A program made the translations under genes and the position numbers. Below the pieces are notes generated by a model. That model saw nothing but the letters and a program-made list of their open reading frames with translations. It made no database searches and was not told where the DNA came from. DNA of 64,000 bases from Acinetobacter lwoffii (GTDB lineage Bacteria; Pseudomonadota; Gammaproteobacteria; Pseudomonadales; Moraxellaceae): assembly GCF_029024105.1 (NCBI RefSeq), contig NZ_CP118963.1, forward strand, positions 620,001 to 684,000, read 5' to 3'. Shown in pieces: positions 54,608-64,000 of the stretch (within the stretch, counting starts at the first letter, position 1; the number at the start of each line of letters is the position of its first letter).

Positions 54608-55048
54608 ATGCAGATTTTTGGGGATGAACAATTGGCTCGGGAGGTCATGGTATTTCTTCAGGAATGGGATAATGCCATAGCCAGACTTGAAATTCAGGAT
54701 ATTGTTCAATTGTGCCGACCGGAGATCCGTCTGGTCGATGTCAGTATGGAAGTTAAAGGTGTCGAAGCCTATCAGGCTCTCTGGCAACAATATCGGCACT
54801 TTATGCCCGAAGGAATACGTGTAGAGCGGCAGAATATGAATATTCATGTCACGCATGATCTGGCTGTGGTCGATGGTTATGTAGGGGTAAATTATGCGGT
54901 GATTGAACCGATTTTTCAGTTGGGCTGGTGTCGGGTCAGCATGTGTCTCAGCAAGCAGCAGGGCAAATGGCAATTGCTGCATCAACATACCTCAGTCCCT
55001 GTGCAACTCGAAACCCGGAAAATGCGCCGGATCAAAAGCGTGAGTTAA
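54608..55048 (+). CDS. NTF2-like (SnoaL/DUF4440-type) protein
   Basis: This 146-residue protein has an alpha-plus-beta cone pattern: FLQEWDNAIARLEIQDIVQL (helix), RLVDVSMEVKGVEAYQALWQ, DLAVVDGYVGVNYAV and RVSMCLSKQQGKWQLLHQHT. This fits the SnoaL-like or ketosteroid-isomerase-like fold. ATG 54608 with GAGGAA upstream is preferred over an in-frame TTG at 54557. Function unknown. Confidence 0.75.
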   Translation: MQIFGDEQLAREVMVFLQEWDNAIARLEIQDIVQLCRPEIRLVDVSMEVKGVEAYQALWQQYRHFMPEGIRVERQNMNIHVTHDLAVVDGYVGVNYAVIEPIFQLGWCRVSMCLSKQQGKWQLLHQHTSVPVQLETRKMRRIKSVS

Positions 55049-55169
55049 TCCACTCATCTGAAAAGATTTAAGTGAAATATCTTTGCAAATGATTACAGGA
55101 ATACCTTTGTAACAAAAATATAGAAAGTCCTAAATTATGTTGAAGGAATAATATTTTAGGACTTTCCAG

Positions 55170-56327
55170 GTGGATAACAACAAGAACAGTCAAGTAAAAC
55201 CACGACAGGCCAACCTGCAACAACAGACTGAAGTATTGATGCCGGATCAGTCCGAGCGACAGCGCACCCACCATGCACTCAGAATGATGGCAGGCTTTGT
55301 AATTGCTGCTGTCGTCATGACGGCGTTGTATTTTGGTCGTGATATTTTTATTCCGCTGGCTTTGGCCATTCTGCTGGCATTTTTACTTTCTCCTCTGGTT
55401 TCCCGTTTAAAGCGATGGGGGTGTCCCCAATGGGCGGCGATTGGCCTGGTCATGTGCTTGACCTTGTCATTTCTGGGCGGTACTGCAACTTATCTGGGGG
55501 TGCAACTTGGCAAGCTGAGTCAGGAACTGCCGCAATATCAGGACACTATCCAGCAAAAACTGAAAATGCTCGAAAACTATCGTCAGGGACCGAGTATGTG
55601 GGACGGTGCGATCCAGACCTTTGACACAGTCGAAGATTCGATAGACACATCCGAACAGGAAACAGAAGACCCGAATGTGCAGAATGTCAAAGTGGTCGGT
55701 TTGGAACCAACGAGTGAAGAGGCTGCGCTGGACTGGTTGAGTAAAATCCTGAATCCGCTGGCGATTATCGGGATTGTGTTCCTGTTTATGGTATTGATTT
55801 TATTCAATGGCAAAGACCTGCACGACCGCTTTCTGAAACTCTTGGGCGGTAATCTGAATATCGGCACCGATGCGCTGGATGATGCCGGCAAAAGTATCGG
55901 AACCTATTTGCGCATGCAGCTGCTGGTCAATGTCACTTATGGCATTCCCATGGCGATTGGACTGTTATTGATTGGCGTACCGGCAGCGATCATGTGGGGG
56001 CTGGTCGCGGTGGTTATGCGTTTTGTACCCTATGTTGGTCCGATCGTTTCAGCTATTTTCCCGATTACACTGGCTTTTGCCGTTGATCCGGGCTGGGACA
56101 TGGTGCTCTGGACTGTGGGCTTGATTCTGGTGCTGGAACTCATCAGCAATAACGTGATTGAACCTTGGCTTTATGGGGAAAGTACCGGTCTGTCTACCTT
56201 GGCGATTATTCTGGCTGCTACGTTCTGGACCACCCTCTGGGGACCGGTAGGGCTGATCTTGTCGACGCCTTTGACTGCCTGCCTGCTGGTTTTGTCCAAC
56301 TACGTGCCGGCACTGGGGTTTTGTTAA
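55170..56327 (+). pseudogene. AI-2E family transporter, N-terminal part of a split gene
   Basis: This 385-residue membrane protein has the PerM/AI-2E layout of eight predicted helices. Signatures are IPLALAILLAFLLSPLVSRL, QLLVNVTYGIPMAIG, and the pore-lining MRFVPYVGPIVSAIFPITLA; LSTPLTACLLVLSNYVPALG is at the end. The protein then reads FC and stops at 56325..56327. One base less in the GGGGTTTT run (56315..56322) would continue as FVKTLLGSTP into the next frame. The gene is therefore probably a frameshift of one 810-codon gene. The start is GTG 55170. Confidence 0.8.
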
Positions 56328-56331
56328 AACT

Positions 56332-57603
56332 TTGCTTGGCAGTACGCCAGTATTGTCACCCTCCGAACGCTTTTATCAACGACTGGTGGCTGATGAAGTC
56401 AATGATGCAATGCAGGTAGCCAATGATTACATCTGTGCGCAATTGCCAAAAAAGCCCTGTGCGGAGGAGGTGGCCCGCCGTGTACAAATGTTCTATGGCG
56501 AAGTGGCCATTCCAGCTATTCGGATTTATTCGCAAGGACATGATACCGATGTTACTGCCGAGCACCGGTTGCGTCTTTATCAGGGCTTGCAGTTCTTTAA
56601 TCATGCTTTCCAAAAAGCCTATCCGAGTAAGATGAGTGCCGAGCAGCCCGAAGTTTATTGTGTTGGTGCGCGTTGGGAAATTGACACCCAGATTTCTGCC
56701 ATGTTGGCGCATGCCCTAAATCTCAAAAATATTGCTGCCCGAAATGATCTGGATGTGCTGATTCAATCGAGTGAATCAGGAAAGGGTATTGTACTGCCAG
56801 CTTCGATCAAGATTTTATGTGTGTCTATTTTTCATCATGCGCCTGCGGCACAGATCCGGTTGCTGAAATATAGACTGGCGCAGCAATATCCTGAGCTGAA
56901 AATCATTTTTGCGACTTGGAGTGTGATGCAGCTGGAGCTTCTGGATGAACTGCAACAACGTTTTGAGCTGCAGGCACTGGTCAATAATGTCGATGATCTG
57001 ATTCTGACTATCGAAACTTATACCTTGAATGAAGGGGAAAGCTGGTTTGAGAATCTGGAGATCAAGAATGAAAAAGAACGGCAGCAGGCTTTAAATGAGT
57101 TGGGATTATTAGATCACTTTCATCAGATCCTTTATAAACAATATATTGAAGAAGCCCGTCAGGCTTTTGATGTCGACTACGCGCAAATTTCCTGGCTGAA
57201 TCAGCATGAAATGTATATTCCAGTCAGTCCTTTTACCCAGGAGGCAACCCAGCAAATGTGCAAGGATTCAGTCTGCACCCATCTGCTCTATCAGAATGAA
57301 CCTTTGGTGATAGAAGACTTGCAGCGTGACCCGCGCTTTCCACATCTGTCAGAATTAAGACAGTATCATATCCGTTTCTATGCCGGTGTGCCCTTAAAAG
57401 ATAAAAATGGAATTGCGCTTGGGAGTCTGTGTCTGCTGGATAAACAACCGAGACAGATGCAGGCCGAAGATATGATTCTGCTTAAGGCTTTGGCACAGGA
57501 TTTAATGGCGACTTTGAGCAACGAGCGTAAGAAAAAAGATAAACAGAAGCAGATTGAGCAGATGCAGCCAGCCACCTCGGCAAGCATTTTAAATAAGGAC
57601 TAA
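56332..57603 (+). pseudogene. C-terminal part of the split AI-2E gene, with GAF domain
   Basis: The 423-residue frame starts within the break (TTG, no ribosome site). GSTPVLSPSERFYQRLVADE is the usual bridge between the AI-2E helices and their cytoplasmic extension. A B12-binding-like/flavodoxin-type fold (about 95-215) and a GAF domain (about 265-410, FYAGVPLKDKNGIALGSLCL) follow, then a coiled, Lys/Gln-rich end. A sensor-type tail suggests the intact transporter is gated or senses a ligand, which is inference. It lies directly before DUF1176, with adjacent stop and start. Confidence 0.75.
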
Positions 57604-58665
57604 ATGATGAAACAAAAATGGATCTACAGCATCAAAATCATGAGTATCACATTTGGTCTAGCCAGTATCAGCTCATTAAGTCTAGCGGCCATGCAGGGAC
57701 TGCATTTTTCACATAAAGACTGGGAAATTGCCTGTGATAATACCGGCACCTGCCGCGCTGCCGGTTATCAATCGGATCAAGATATTGATCAGCCAGTTTC
57801 AGTTTTATTGGAGCGTGCTGCGGGTGTAAACAGTGTTATCAAAGCCCAAGTCCAGATTTTACCCTTAGCTGCTGCCACACCCACACGACAGCTTCAGCTA
57901 CAAATTGCCAGCACACCTTATGGCGTGATTGGTCTCAATCGGGAAGGAATAGGGCAACTCAATAGCAGTCAAACGCGTGCCTTGCTGAAAGCAGTGCAGG
58001 GAACGAGTCCAGTGATATTTAAAAATGCGCAATCACGCTGGAACTTATCGACCGCCGGTGCCAGTGCCGTTTTACTGAATATGGATGAATTTCAGCGTCG
58101 ACTTTCTACGCCCTCAGCCTTGATCAGGCCGGGGAAAAAATCCAATCAGGCGGTGCTCAAAGCTGCAGCGATACCGAAAATTCAGATACCAAAATATCAG
58201 TCAGGCAAAGTCACTCAAGCGAAATTGAATACGGCAGCCAGTCAGCAGATGATTCGAAAACTGAAAGCCACCACCAACGAGGATCAATGTGATTTGCTGT
58301 TTAGCCAGCGTTTTCTCAATGATGATGTCATGACCATTTATCCCATTAATGCCCAGAATCAGCTGGTTCAGGTGCCGTGCTGGCGCGGGGCTTATAATAT
58401 GGGTAGTGGCTTCTGGCTGATGGATCAAAATAAGCAACTGAAACAGCTAGTAACCACCTCGGGAGAAACATTTAGCCAAGGCCAGATATTTTCTGGGCAT
58501 AAAGTACGTGGTTTGGGTGATTGTCTGAGTCAGGACGAATGGGCCTGGAATGGCAAGAAATTTGTCAAAAGCTTCAGTAGTCTGACCGTGCAATGTAAAG
58601 GCTTCGCCGGTGGTGCTTGGAATTTACCGACCTACGTAAGCAAAGTCATTTATCAGGCCAAATAG
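57604..58665 (+). CDS. DUF1176 periplasmic protein
   Basis: This 353-residue protein has a signal peptide (about 1-29, ending SLSLAA) and a DUF1176 core beginning HFSHKDWEIACDNTGTCRAA. It contains paired cysteines, and its repeated beta pattern ends in VKSFSSLTVQCKGF. Function unknown, with a likely periplasmic or outer-membrane location. The start ATG abuts the stop of the GAF-domain frame, so it is read from the same mRNA. Confidence 0.85.
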   Translation: MMKQKWIYSIKIMSITFGLASISSLSLAAMQGLHFSHKDWEIACDNTGTCRAAGYQSDQDIDQPVSVLLERAAGVNSVIKAQVQILPLAAATPTRQLQLQIASTPYGVIGLNREGIGQLNSSQTRALLKAVQGTSPVIFKNAQSRWNLSTAGASAVLLNMDEFQRRLSTPSALIRPGKKSNQAVLKAAAIPKIQIPKYQSGKVTQAKLNTAASQQMIRKLKATTNEDQCDLLFSQRFLNDDVMTIYPINAQNQLVQVPCWRGAYNMGSGFWLMDQNKQLKQLVTTSGETFSQGQIFSGHKVRGLGDCLSQDEWAWNGKKFVKSFSSLTVQCKGFAGGAWNLPTYVSKVIYQAK

Positions 58666-58690
58666 TATTGTTTATAAAATAGCAGCGATA

Positions 58691-58717
58691 AAAAAAGCCT
58701 GACGCATTCAGGCTTTT
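58691..58717. terminator. Bidirectional rho-independent terminator
   Basis: The stem AAGCCTGA/TTCAGGCTT with flanking A- and T-runs lies between DUF1176 and the convergent thiD gene. Confidence 0.8.
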
Positions 58718-58737
58718 TAATTTTAAAACATGTGATT

Positions 58738-59520
<783 letters not shown>

Positions 59521-59603
59521 TCACTAAAATTGCATTAGTATAGGCAAATTTGAATGAACTCTCGATATTAATTTATATCGGTGCTGATGAGAGGGGATAG
59601 GCG

Positions 59604-60251
59604 GTGATTAAGAATATTTTAATTGATCTGGATGGGACATTAACCGATCCGAAAGTGGGGATTACGACGTCTGCACGCTATGGTCTGGAAAAGATCGGTC
59701 ATCCGATTAGTGACGAGATCAATATCGACTGGATTATTGGTCCGCCCTTAAAAGCCTCGCTTGCCAAAATTTTAAATGTTGAGGCCGATCATGTTCTGGC
59801 TGAACAGGCCTTGATGGGTTATCGGGAGCGCTTTGCAGTCAAGGGTCTCTATGAAAATCATGTTTTTGAGGGTGTAGCAGAAACGCTGGCAGAACTGAAA
59901 CGCCGTGGTTATCGCTTGTTTGTCGCTACAGCAAAACCGACAGTGTATGCCAAACAGATTCTGGAACATTTTGATCTGGCCCAGTATTTTACCGACATTT
60001 ATGGTAGTGAGCTGAATGGCGAGCGAACCAATAAAGCTGAGCTGATTCAGTATATTTTAGAGCAGCAAAAATTACAGGCCGATCAATGCCTGATGGTGGG
60101 TGACCGTGAGCATGACATTTTTGGTGCCCGTCAAAATGGTATTGATACTATTGCGGTAAATTATGGTTATGGTAGTCAGGAAGAGTTAGCACTGGCACAG
60201 CCTAAATATCAAATAGACCGCTTTAATCAGTTGCTAGATTATTTTAAATAA
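59604..60251 (+). CDS. HAD family hydrolase, phosphoglycolate phosphatase-like
   Basis: This 215-residue haloacid dehalogenase-type phosphatase has motif I LIDLDGTLTDP (6-16), motif II VATAKP (about 112), a Lys before motif III and MVGDREHDIFGARQNG (motif III/IV). The alpha-helical cap (about 20-90) is of the Gph/PpaX type. Substrate unknown. GTG start at 59604 with GAGGGG upstream. Divergent from thiD. Confidence 0.9.
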   Translation: MIKNILIDLDGTLTDPKVGITTSARYGLEKIGHPISDEINIDWIIGPPLKASLAKILNVEADHVLAEQALMGYRERFAVKGLYENHVFEGVAETLAELKRRGYRLFVATAKPTVYAKQILEHFDLAQYFTDIYGSELNGERTNKAELIQYILEQQKLQADQCLMVGDREHDIFGARQNGIDTIAVNYGYGSQEELALAQPKYQIDRFNQLLDYFK

Positions 60252-60356
60252 ACCCTAATTTTTGCTTATTTTATTTGAGCTGATTTTTAGAGATATTTTG
60301 TCTATAAGCTGCTACATCTATACAGATTAACTCTCTTATTAGATTGTTATCTCAAT

Positions 60357-60383
60357 AAAAATCCCGCAGCGTGCGGGATTTTT
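60357..60383. terminator. Rho-independent terminator
   Basis: The stem AATCCCGC/GCGGGATT with A- and T-runs lies between convergent genes. Confidence 0.85.
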
Positions 60384-60399
60384 GCTCTTACAAGAACAT

Positions 60400-60915
60400 T
60401 TAAAGCGTCAAAAACCAGGTCGATGCCAACACCACCATAATGATAATCACCAGTAAAATATTGATGATCGTCATTCGATGTTGGGGTGGAACTCTGGCTT
60501 TGGTCAGTGCATTTCCTGCATGGTCAAACAGGATGACATTTTGCACGCTACTTTCATAACCGAGTTCGAGTAACGCGCGCTTTTCAACTTCGGTTAAACC
60601 GTCTTCAGGCAGATCCATAATTTGCAGCAGTGCTATAGAGCTAAATAGTTTCTTCATCATTGACGATGGTAACAGCCGTTTCAGCGTCACCGCGGCTGCA
60701 TCAAAGTCGGCAATAATACTCCGCGGATGGGCATAAGGCACATCGGGTAGCAGAGTATGCGTAATCGTGCCATCTATATTCATCAGCTGCATTTTATCTT
60801 TATAGATTTGCACCCATACAGCATCTGGAAATTTCACTAATTGATCTTGCAGCATGGAGAAAGTCTGATTTTGCTGATATTTAGTCATTAAATAATCGAT
60901 AAACAAATCCCGCAT
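60400..60915 (-). CDS. Hypothetical protein with C-terminal membrane anchor
   Basis: This 171-residue protein has a mixed alpha/beta head, a basic stretch HDHAGNALTKARVPPQHR-like before the anchor, and a C-terminal hydrophobic helix (about 152-170, LLVIIIMVVLASTWFLTL). No family recognised. The ATG at 60913..60915 is enclosed by the hairpin at 60904..60929 and has no ribosome site, so either a later start (ATG at 60888) or translation after RNA refolding is possible. Confidence 0.65.
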   Translation of the reverse strand: MRDLFIDYLMTKYQQNQTFSMLQDQLVKFPDAVWVQIYKDKMQLMNIDGTITHTLLPDVPYAHPRSIIADFDAAAVTLKRLLPSSMMKKLFSSIALLQIMDLPEDGLTEVEKRALLELGYESSVQNVILFDHAGNALTKARVPPQHRMTIINILLVIIIMVVLASTWFLTL

Positions 60916-60929
60916 CAAGACGGGATTTG
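60904..60929 (-). terminator. Hairpin between the DUF805 gene and the next gene
   Basis: Perfect nine-base arms CAAATCCCG/CGGGATTTG with an eight-base loop, followed on the minus strand by TTTATCG. A probable terminator of the DUF805 gene that also covers the next gene's start codon. Confidence 0.6.
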
Positions 60930-60939
60930 TAAGGTTCGG

Positions 60940-61548
60940 TTATTTGGCAGGAGCACCATACTCATTGTTTTGTTGCTTGGTTTCAGTTGCCCACCACCAG
61001 ATCAGTACCAGTATGCCAATCACGGTAAGCGTCAGTAATTGCCACCAACCAGAACGTCCTACATCATGCAACCGACGCGCGCCAACGGCCAGACTTGGGA
61101 CTAGAAGTGCCAGATTAAGCAGGCTATTCACCAGCGGTTTAGTGCCTAAAACTGTATCAATTACCTCAGCAACAATGCCTAAAATTACACAAAACAGCAT
61201 AAAGAACCAAAATTCTTTACGGCGTGCACGGCCGGAAAAGTTTGCATAGTTGGTCAGACATTTTACAAACCAGTCAATGCTGCTGTAATTTTCCTCGGCT
61301 TGATCCAGATTTGAATATTTGCCAAGCTGACTGGAAATTTTTTCTCCCAGATAAATAGAACTGCCTGAGGTTAAATAAACCTCAGAGGCTTCACCTGTAG
61401 TATTGACGATAAAATCGACCCGATCACCGCGTGAAGGTGGACGCTCACTACGCCAGTCCGCGCCATTAAAGCTATAGCGCTGATTATCATCCCCCGAGAT
61501 AAAACCGGTATTGTGTTGAATAGAAAAATCAAGGATTGAACCTTTCAT
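60940..61548 (-). CDS. Cold-shock-like domain fused to DUF805 membrane domain
   Basis: This 202-residue protein has an N-terminal cold-shock-type beta-barrel (MKGSILDFSIQHNTGFISG; YSFNGADWRSERPPSRGDRV; DFIVNTTGEASEVYL, about 1-60). A linker and a DUF805 membrane domain with four helices follow (about 92-195, RARRKEFWFFMLF, RRLHDVGRSGWWQLL). CSD-DUF805 fusions are known in Acinetobacter-like genomes. Function unknown. No clear ribosome site is needed to choose between starts. Confidence 0.85.
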   Translation of the reverse strand: MKGSILDFSIQHNTGFISGDDNQRYSFNGADWRSERPPSRGDRVDFIVNTTGEASEVYLTSGSSIYLGEKISSQLGKYSNLDQAEENYSSIDWFVKCLTNYANFSGRARRKEFWFFMLFCVILGIVAEVIDTVLGTKPLVNSLLNLALLVPSLAVGARRLHDVGRSGWWQLLTLTVIGILVLIWWWATETKQQNNEYGAPAK

Positions 61549-62030
61549 GCTTGTTCTCGTCTATTAAGCTAGATTATTGTTTTAAAGCGACGCAATTTCT
61601 TATCAGAATAACTTTAGCATAATCTAATTTTTAAAAGTTTATGGTGAAATGACAATAATTTTTTCATGTTTTTAAAAGCCTTATCGCAATAGTGATTCAG
61701 TATTCAATCAACAAAAAATGTAGCGTTGCATGATTTGAAATGAAGAAAATTAAATAGTAATGGAGCTGATTTATCTCTGAATCTTTTATAAGAAATTAAA
61801 GCTAAATCTATCTGATGAATATCAAATTTTTCTTTGGAACTATGGTTTGATGTTGTTAAATTTAATATGATGATAAACAGATACTTATAAATTTTAAATT
61901 TACAAAAAGCATATAATAATACTAATAAATATAACATTTTATTCATACTTTTTATCTATTAGTAACGATTTTTTAAAATCAACAGGCGTATAATAAAAAG
62001 CTTCATATTGTGATGAAGGTATCACATTCA
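61549..62030. other. AT-rich gap before the second OprB porin
   Basis: About 480 bases of very AT-rich DNA. A minus-strand frame at 61704..61946 is open but has poor composition and no ribosome site, so it is not called. The porin promoter probably lies near the 3' end. Confidence 0.5.
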
Positions 62031-63272
62031 ATGTATCTCTCCCCATTATCGAAGGCCGTTTACCTTTGCTGTGCCTCTTTCATCTTAACCACGACCACTG
62101 TGCATGCTGAAGCTGCTTTCAGTTCGGAAAGCCCGTGGATGCTCGGTGACTGGAACGGGCAACGTACAGCACTCCAAAATCAGGGCTATGATTTCAGTTT
62201 TGGTTATACGGGTGAAATGGCAAGCTTGATTGATGCGCAAAGATCTTCAAACCATAGAACTGAATATGCGGACCAGTTTGTTTTTGGGGCACATCTGGAT
62301 CTGGCAAAGATTGCAGGCTGGCAAGATACCGAAGCGCAAATTACTGTCACCCAGCGTAATGGTCAGTCACTGTCTCAAAGCACTGCTGCTTTAAACGACC
62401 ATCTGAGTTCAGTGCAAGAGGTCTGGGGCCGTGGTCAAACCTGGCGTCTGACTGATTTATGGATCAAGAAAAAATTCCTGGAACAAAAACTGGATGTGAA
62501 AGTCGGACGCTTTGGTGAAGGCGAAGACTTCAACAGTTTTGACTGCGATTTCCAGAATCTGGCCCTATGCGGTTCACAAGTCGGGAATTGGGTTGGCGAT
62601 CAGTGGTACAACTGGCCGGTAAGCCAATGGGCTGCACGAGTCAAATACAACATTAACCCTGAATTTTATGCCCAGGTCGGTGTTTATGAATACAACCCTG
62701 AGAATCTGGAACGTGGTAAAGGGTTTAATCTGAGTACGGACGGCTCCAAAGGGGCAATGCTTCCTGCAGAAGTGGTCTGGACGCCTAAACTGGGCACACA
62801 AAAATTGCCAGGTGAATACCGCGCCGGTTATTACTACAGCACGGCGGAAGCTGAAGTCATTTCCAATCCAGATCAAACCGATCATCACCATGGGGGCTGG
62901 ATTGTTGCCAAGCAACAATTAACTGCACATGACGGAGATGCTTCGCGTGGTTTGACCGGCTTTGTGAATGCGACAGTGCATGACTCCAAAACCAATAATG
63001 TCAGTGATATGCAAAATATCGGGCTGGTTTATAAGGGTGCAATGGATTCACGCCCTCAAGATGAAATCGCATTTGGTATTGCACGCATCAACATGAATGA
63101 CGATGTCAGTGCTGACCGTCATCAAGAAATCGATGCAGAAATTTATTATGGCTTGCATGCCACCAACTGGCTCACCATTCGCCCGAATGTGCAATATGTG
63201 CGTCACGTCGGTGCATATAAAGATGGTGAAAATGTCTGGGTGGGCGGAATCAAGTTTAATACGTCATTTTAA
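62031..63272 (+). CDS. OprB family carbohydrate porin (copy 2), next to gcd
   Basis: This 413-residue porin has a signal peptide MYLSPLSKAVYLCCASFILT then TTTVHA, and a barrel starting WMLGDWNGQRTALQNQGYDF and ending KFNTSF. It is a paralogue of 32805..34073. It lies 170 bases before a PQQ glucose dehydrogenase gene, as in other Acinetobacter, so it probably feeds glucose or other aldoses to Gcd. Three starts (62010 GTG, 62013 ATG, 62031 ATG) are in frame; 62031 is taken because AAGG lies upstream. Confidence 0.88.
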   Translation: MYLSPLSKAVYLCCASFILTTTTVHAEAAFSSESPWMLGDWNGQRTALQNQGYDFSFGYTGEMASLIDAQRSSNHRTEYADQFVFGAHLDLAKIAGWQDTEAQITVTQRNGQSLSQSTAALNDHLSSVQEVWGRGQTWRLTDLWIKKKFLEQKLDVKVGRFGEGEDFNSFDCDFQNLALCGSQVGNWVGDQWYNWPVSQWAARVKYNINPEFYAQVGVYEYNPENLERGKGFNLSTDGSKGAMLPAEVVWTPKLGTQKLPGEYRAGYYYSTAEAEVISNPDQTDHHHGGWIVAKQQLTAHDGDASRGLTGFVNATVHDSKTNNVSDMQNIGLVYKGAMDSRPQDEIAFGIARINMNDDVSADRHQEIDAEIYYGLHATNWLTIRPNVQYVRHVGAYKDGENVWVGGIKFNTSF

Positions 63273-63442
63273 AATATAGTTTTTAGTTGCAAATACACTA
63301 TTGAATCTCTAGGTGCTTTGTTGCAGTAATGGGCAATGCTTGCTTAAGACATTGATGTATTTATAACTCAGAATTTAACAATAAGGGTGCTCATGCCTGT
63401 CATGTGCATGGACTTTCAAAAAAACTTTTATAGGTGTTCAAT

Positions 63443-64000
63443 ATGAATACTTCATCATCAGGTTCAGTACTGAAAACGATTTTAGCGGTCATTGCCGCTG
63501 TTTTCGGTATAGGACTGCTGATTGGAGGGATTTATCTTGCAGTGCTGGGTGGGTCTTGGTACTACATCATTGCAGGTATTCTCTTTATTGCGACCGCAGT
63601 TCTCTTGTATAAACGAAAAAGTGCTGCACTCCTTGTTTATGCCATATTCGTTTTGGCGACAGTGGTGTGGGGGCTGTGGGAAGTCGGTTCAGATTTCTTT
63701 GCACTTGCGCCGCGTTTAGATATTTTAGGGCTGTTTGGTCTGGCCCTGCTGATTCCGGCAGTAACACGTGGCTTTGATCAAAGCAAAGGTGCGAAAATTG
63801 CCTTGGGTGCTTCATTGGCCATTACTATTGCCGTCATGATTTATGCTGTATTTAATGACCCGCAAGAAATTCGCGGTGAATTAAAATCCCAGCAGCCTGC
63901 AACTCACCAGCCAATTCCCGGTGTGGCAGATGAAGACTGGCCTGCTTATGGTCGTACCCAGTCCGGTTTACGGTATTCACCGTTAAAGCAGATTAATACT
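63443..64000 (+). CDS. gcd: Membrane-bound PQQ glucose dehydrogenase Gcd, 5' part
   Basis: The first 186 codons are present. MNTSSSGSVLKTILAVIAAV begins a block of five membrane helices (about 10-140). The periplasmic PQQ barrel then starts with DEDWPAYGRTQSGLRYSPLK. It oxidises aldoses to lactones and passes electrons to ubiquinone, with the catalytic domain in the periplasm. AGGTGTTCAAT precedes the ATG. The gene continues past base 64000. Confidence 0.92.
   Translation, partial: MNTSSSGSVLKTILAVIAAVFGIGLLIGGIYLAVLGGSWYYIIAGILFIATAVLLYKRKSAALLVYAIFVLATVVWGLWEVGSDFFALAPRLDILGLFGLALLIPAVTRGFDQSKGAKIALGASLAITIAVMIYAVFNDPQEIRGELKSQQPATHQPIPGVADEDWPAYGRTQSGLRYSPLKQINT

Noticed and set aside
59583..59600. 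CTGATGAG-like stretch resembling part of a TPP riboswitch near thiD
   Set aside because: It is on the opposite strand to thiD, before the HAD gene, and the rest of the riboswitch core is missing in the 83-base gap.
61704..61946. Minus-strand open frame of 80 codons
   Set aside because: Very AT-rich, no ribosome site and a protein with random-looking composition; more likely chance in the gap before the porin.

Overview
The window is chromosomal DNA of an Acinetobacter species, probably not A. baumannii. The best evidence is the major outer-membrane protein at 22877..23926. Its signal peptide, eight-stranded barrel and C-terminal OmpA domain are of the Acinetobacter OmpA (Omp38) type. Two OprB-type porins, one directly ahead of a PQQ glucose dehydrogenase gene, a cysI-DUF934 pair and a moderately AT-rich composition also fit. 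I saw no rRNA, tRNA or CRISPR array and no complete prophage.

Layout. 1-10 kb: housekeeping and envelope genes (LrgB/LrgA pair, hflX, a PlsC-like acyltransferase, a phospholipase D lipoprotein, a metallophosphoesterase, an MHS-type transporter, a hemolysin III family protein, a methyltransferase and an acetyltransferase). 10.3-11.2 kb: an IS5-family element that abuts a stop codon. 11.2-22 kb: acyl-CoA metabolism (thiolase plus FadB-like operon, AraC regulator, CaiB-type CoA-transferase, second thiolase), with the assimilatory nitrite/sulfite reductase cysI and its DUF934 partner between them. 22-38 kb: pseudopilin, ompA, transporters, rsmC, typA, mscL, mutM, a parvulin, an OprB porin, an Old Yellow Enzyme, and others. 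38.5-43.8 kb: a multicopper oxidase with a perfect CRP/Vfr-type palindrome upstream, then a lone acnD.

43.8-57.6 kb is the most disturbed part. It holds an IS4-family element inside a palindromic repeat, several small genes of unknown function, a 182-bp element with paired ends (47315..47496), a DUF4041 protein without its usual nuclease domain, an IS5-family element with a two-frame transposase, a nonsense-interrupted CHMI-family gene and an AI-2E transporter split by one base. 57.6-64 kb returns to ordinary genes (DUF1176, thiD, HAD phosphatase, CSD-DUF805) and ends in the OprB porin/gcd pair, which runs off the window.

Working together: the thiolase and FadB-like genes form a beta-oxidation unit. 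CysI and DUF934 overlap and serve sulfur assimilation. The second OprB porin and Gcd probably form a periplasmic sugar-oxidation module. I found no convincing new multi-gene defence or biosynthetic system. The most novel signals are the 182-bp element, the split AI-2E/GAF fusion, the cysteine-less C39-like protein, the orphan acnD and the repeats placed at gene 3' ends.
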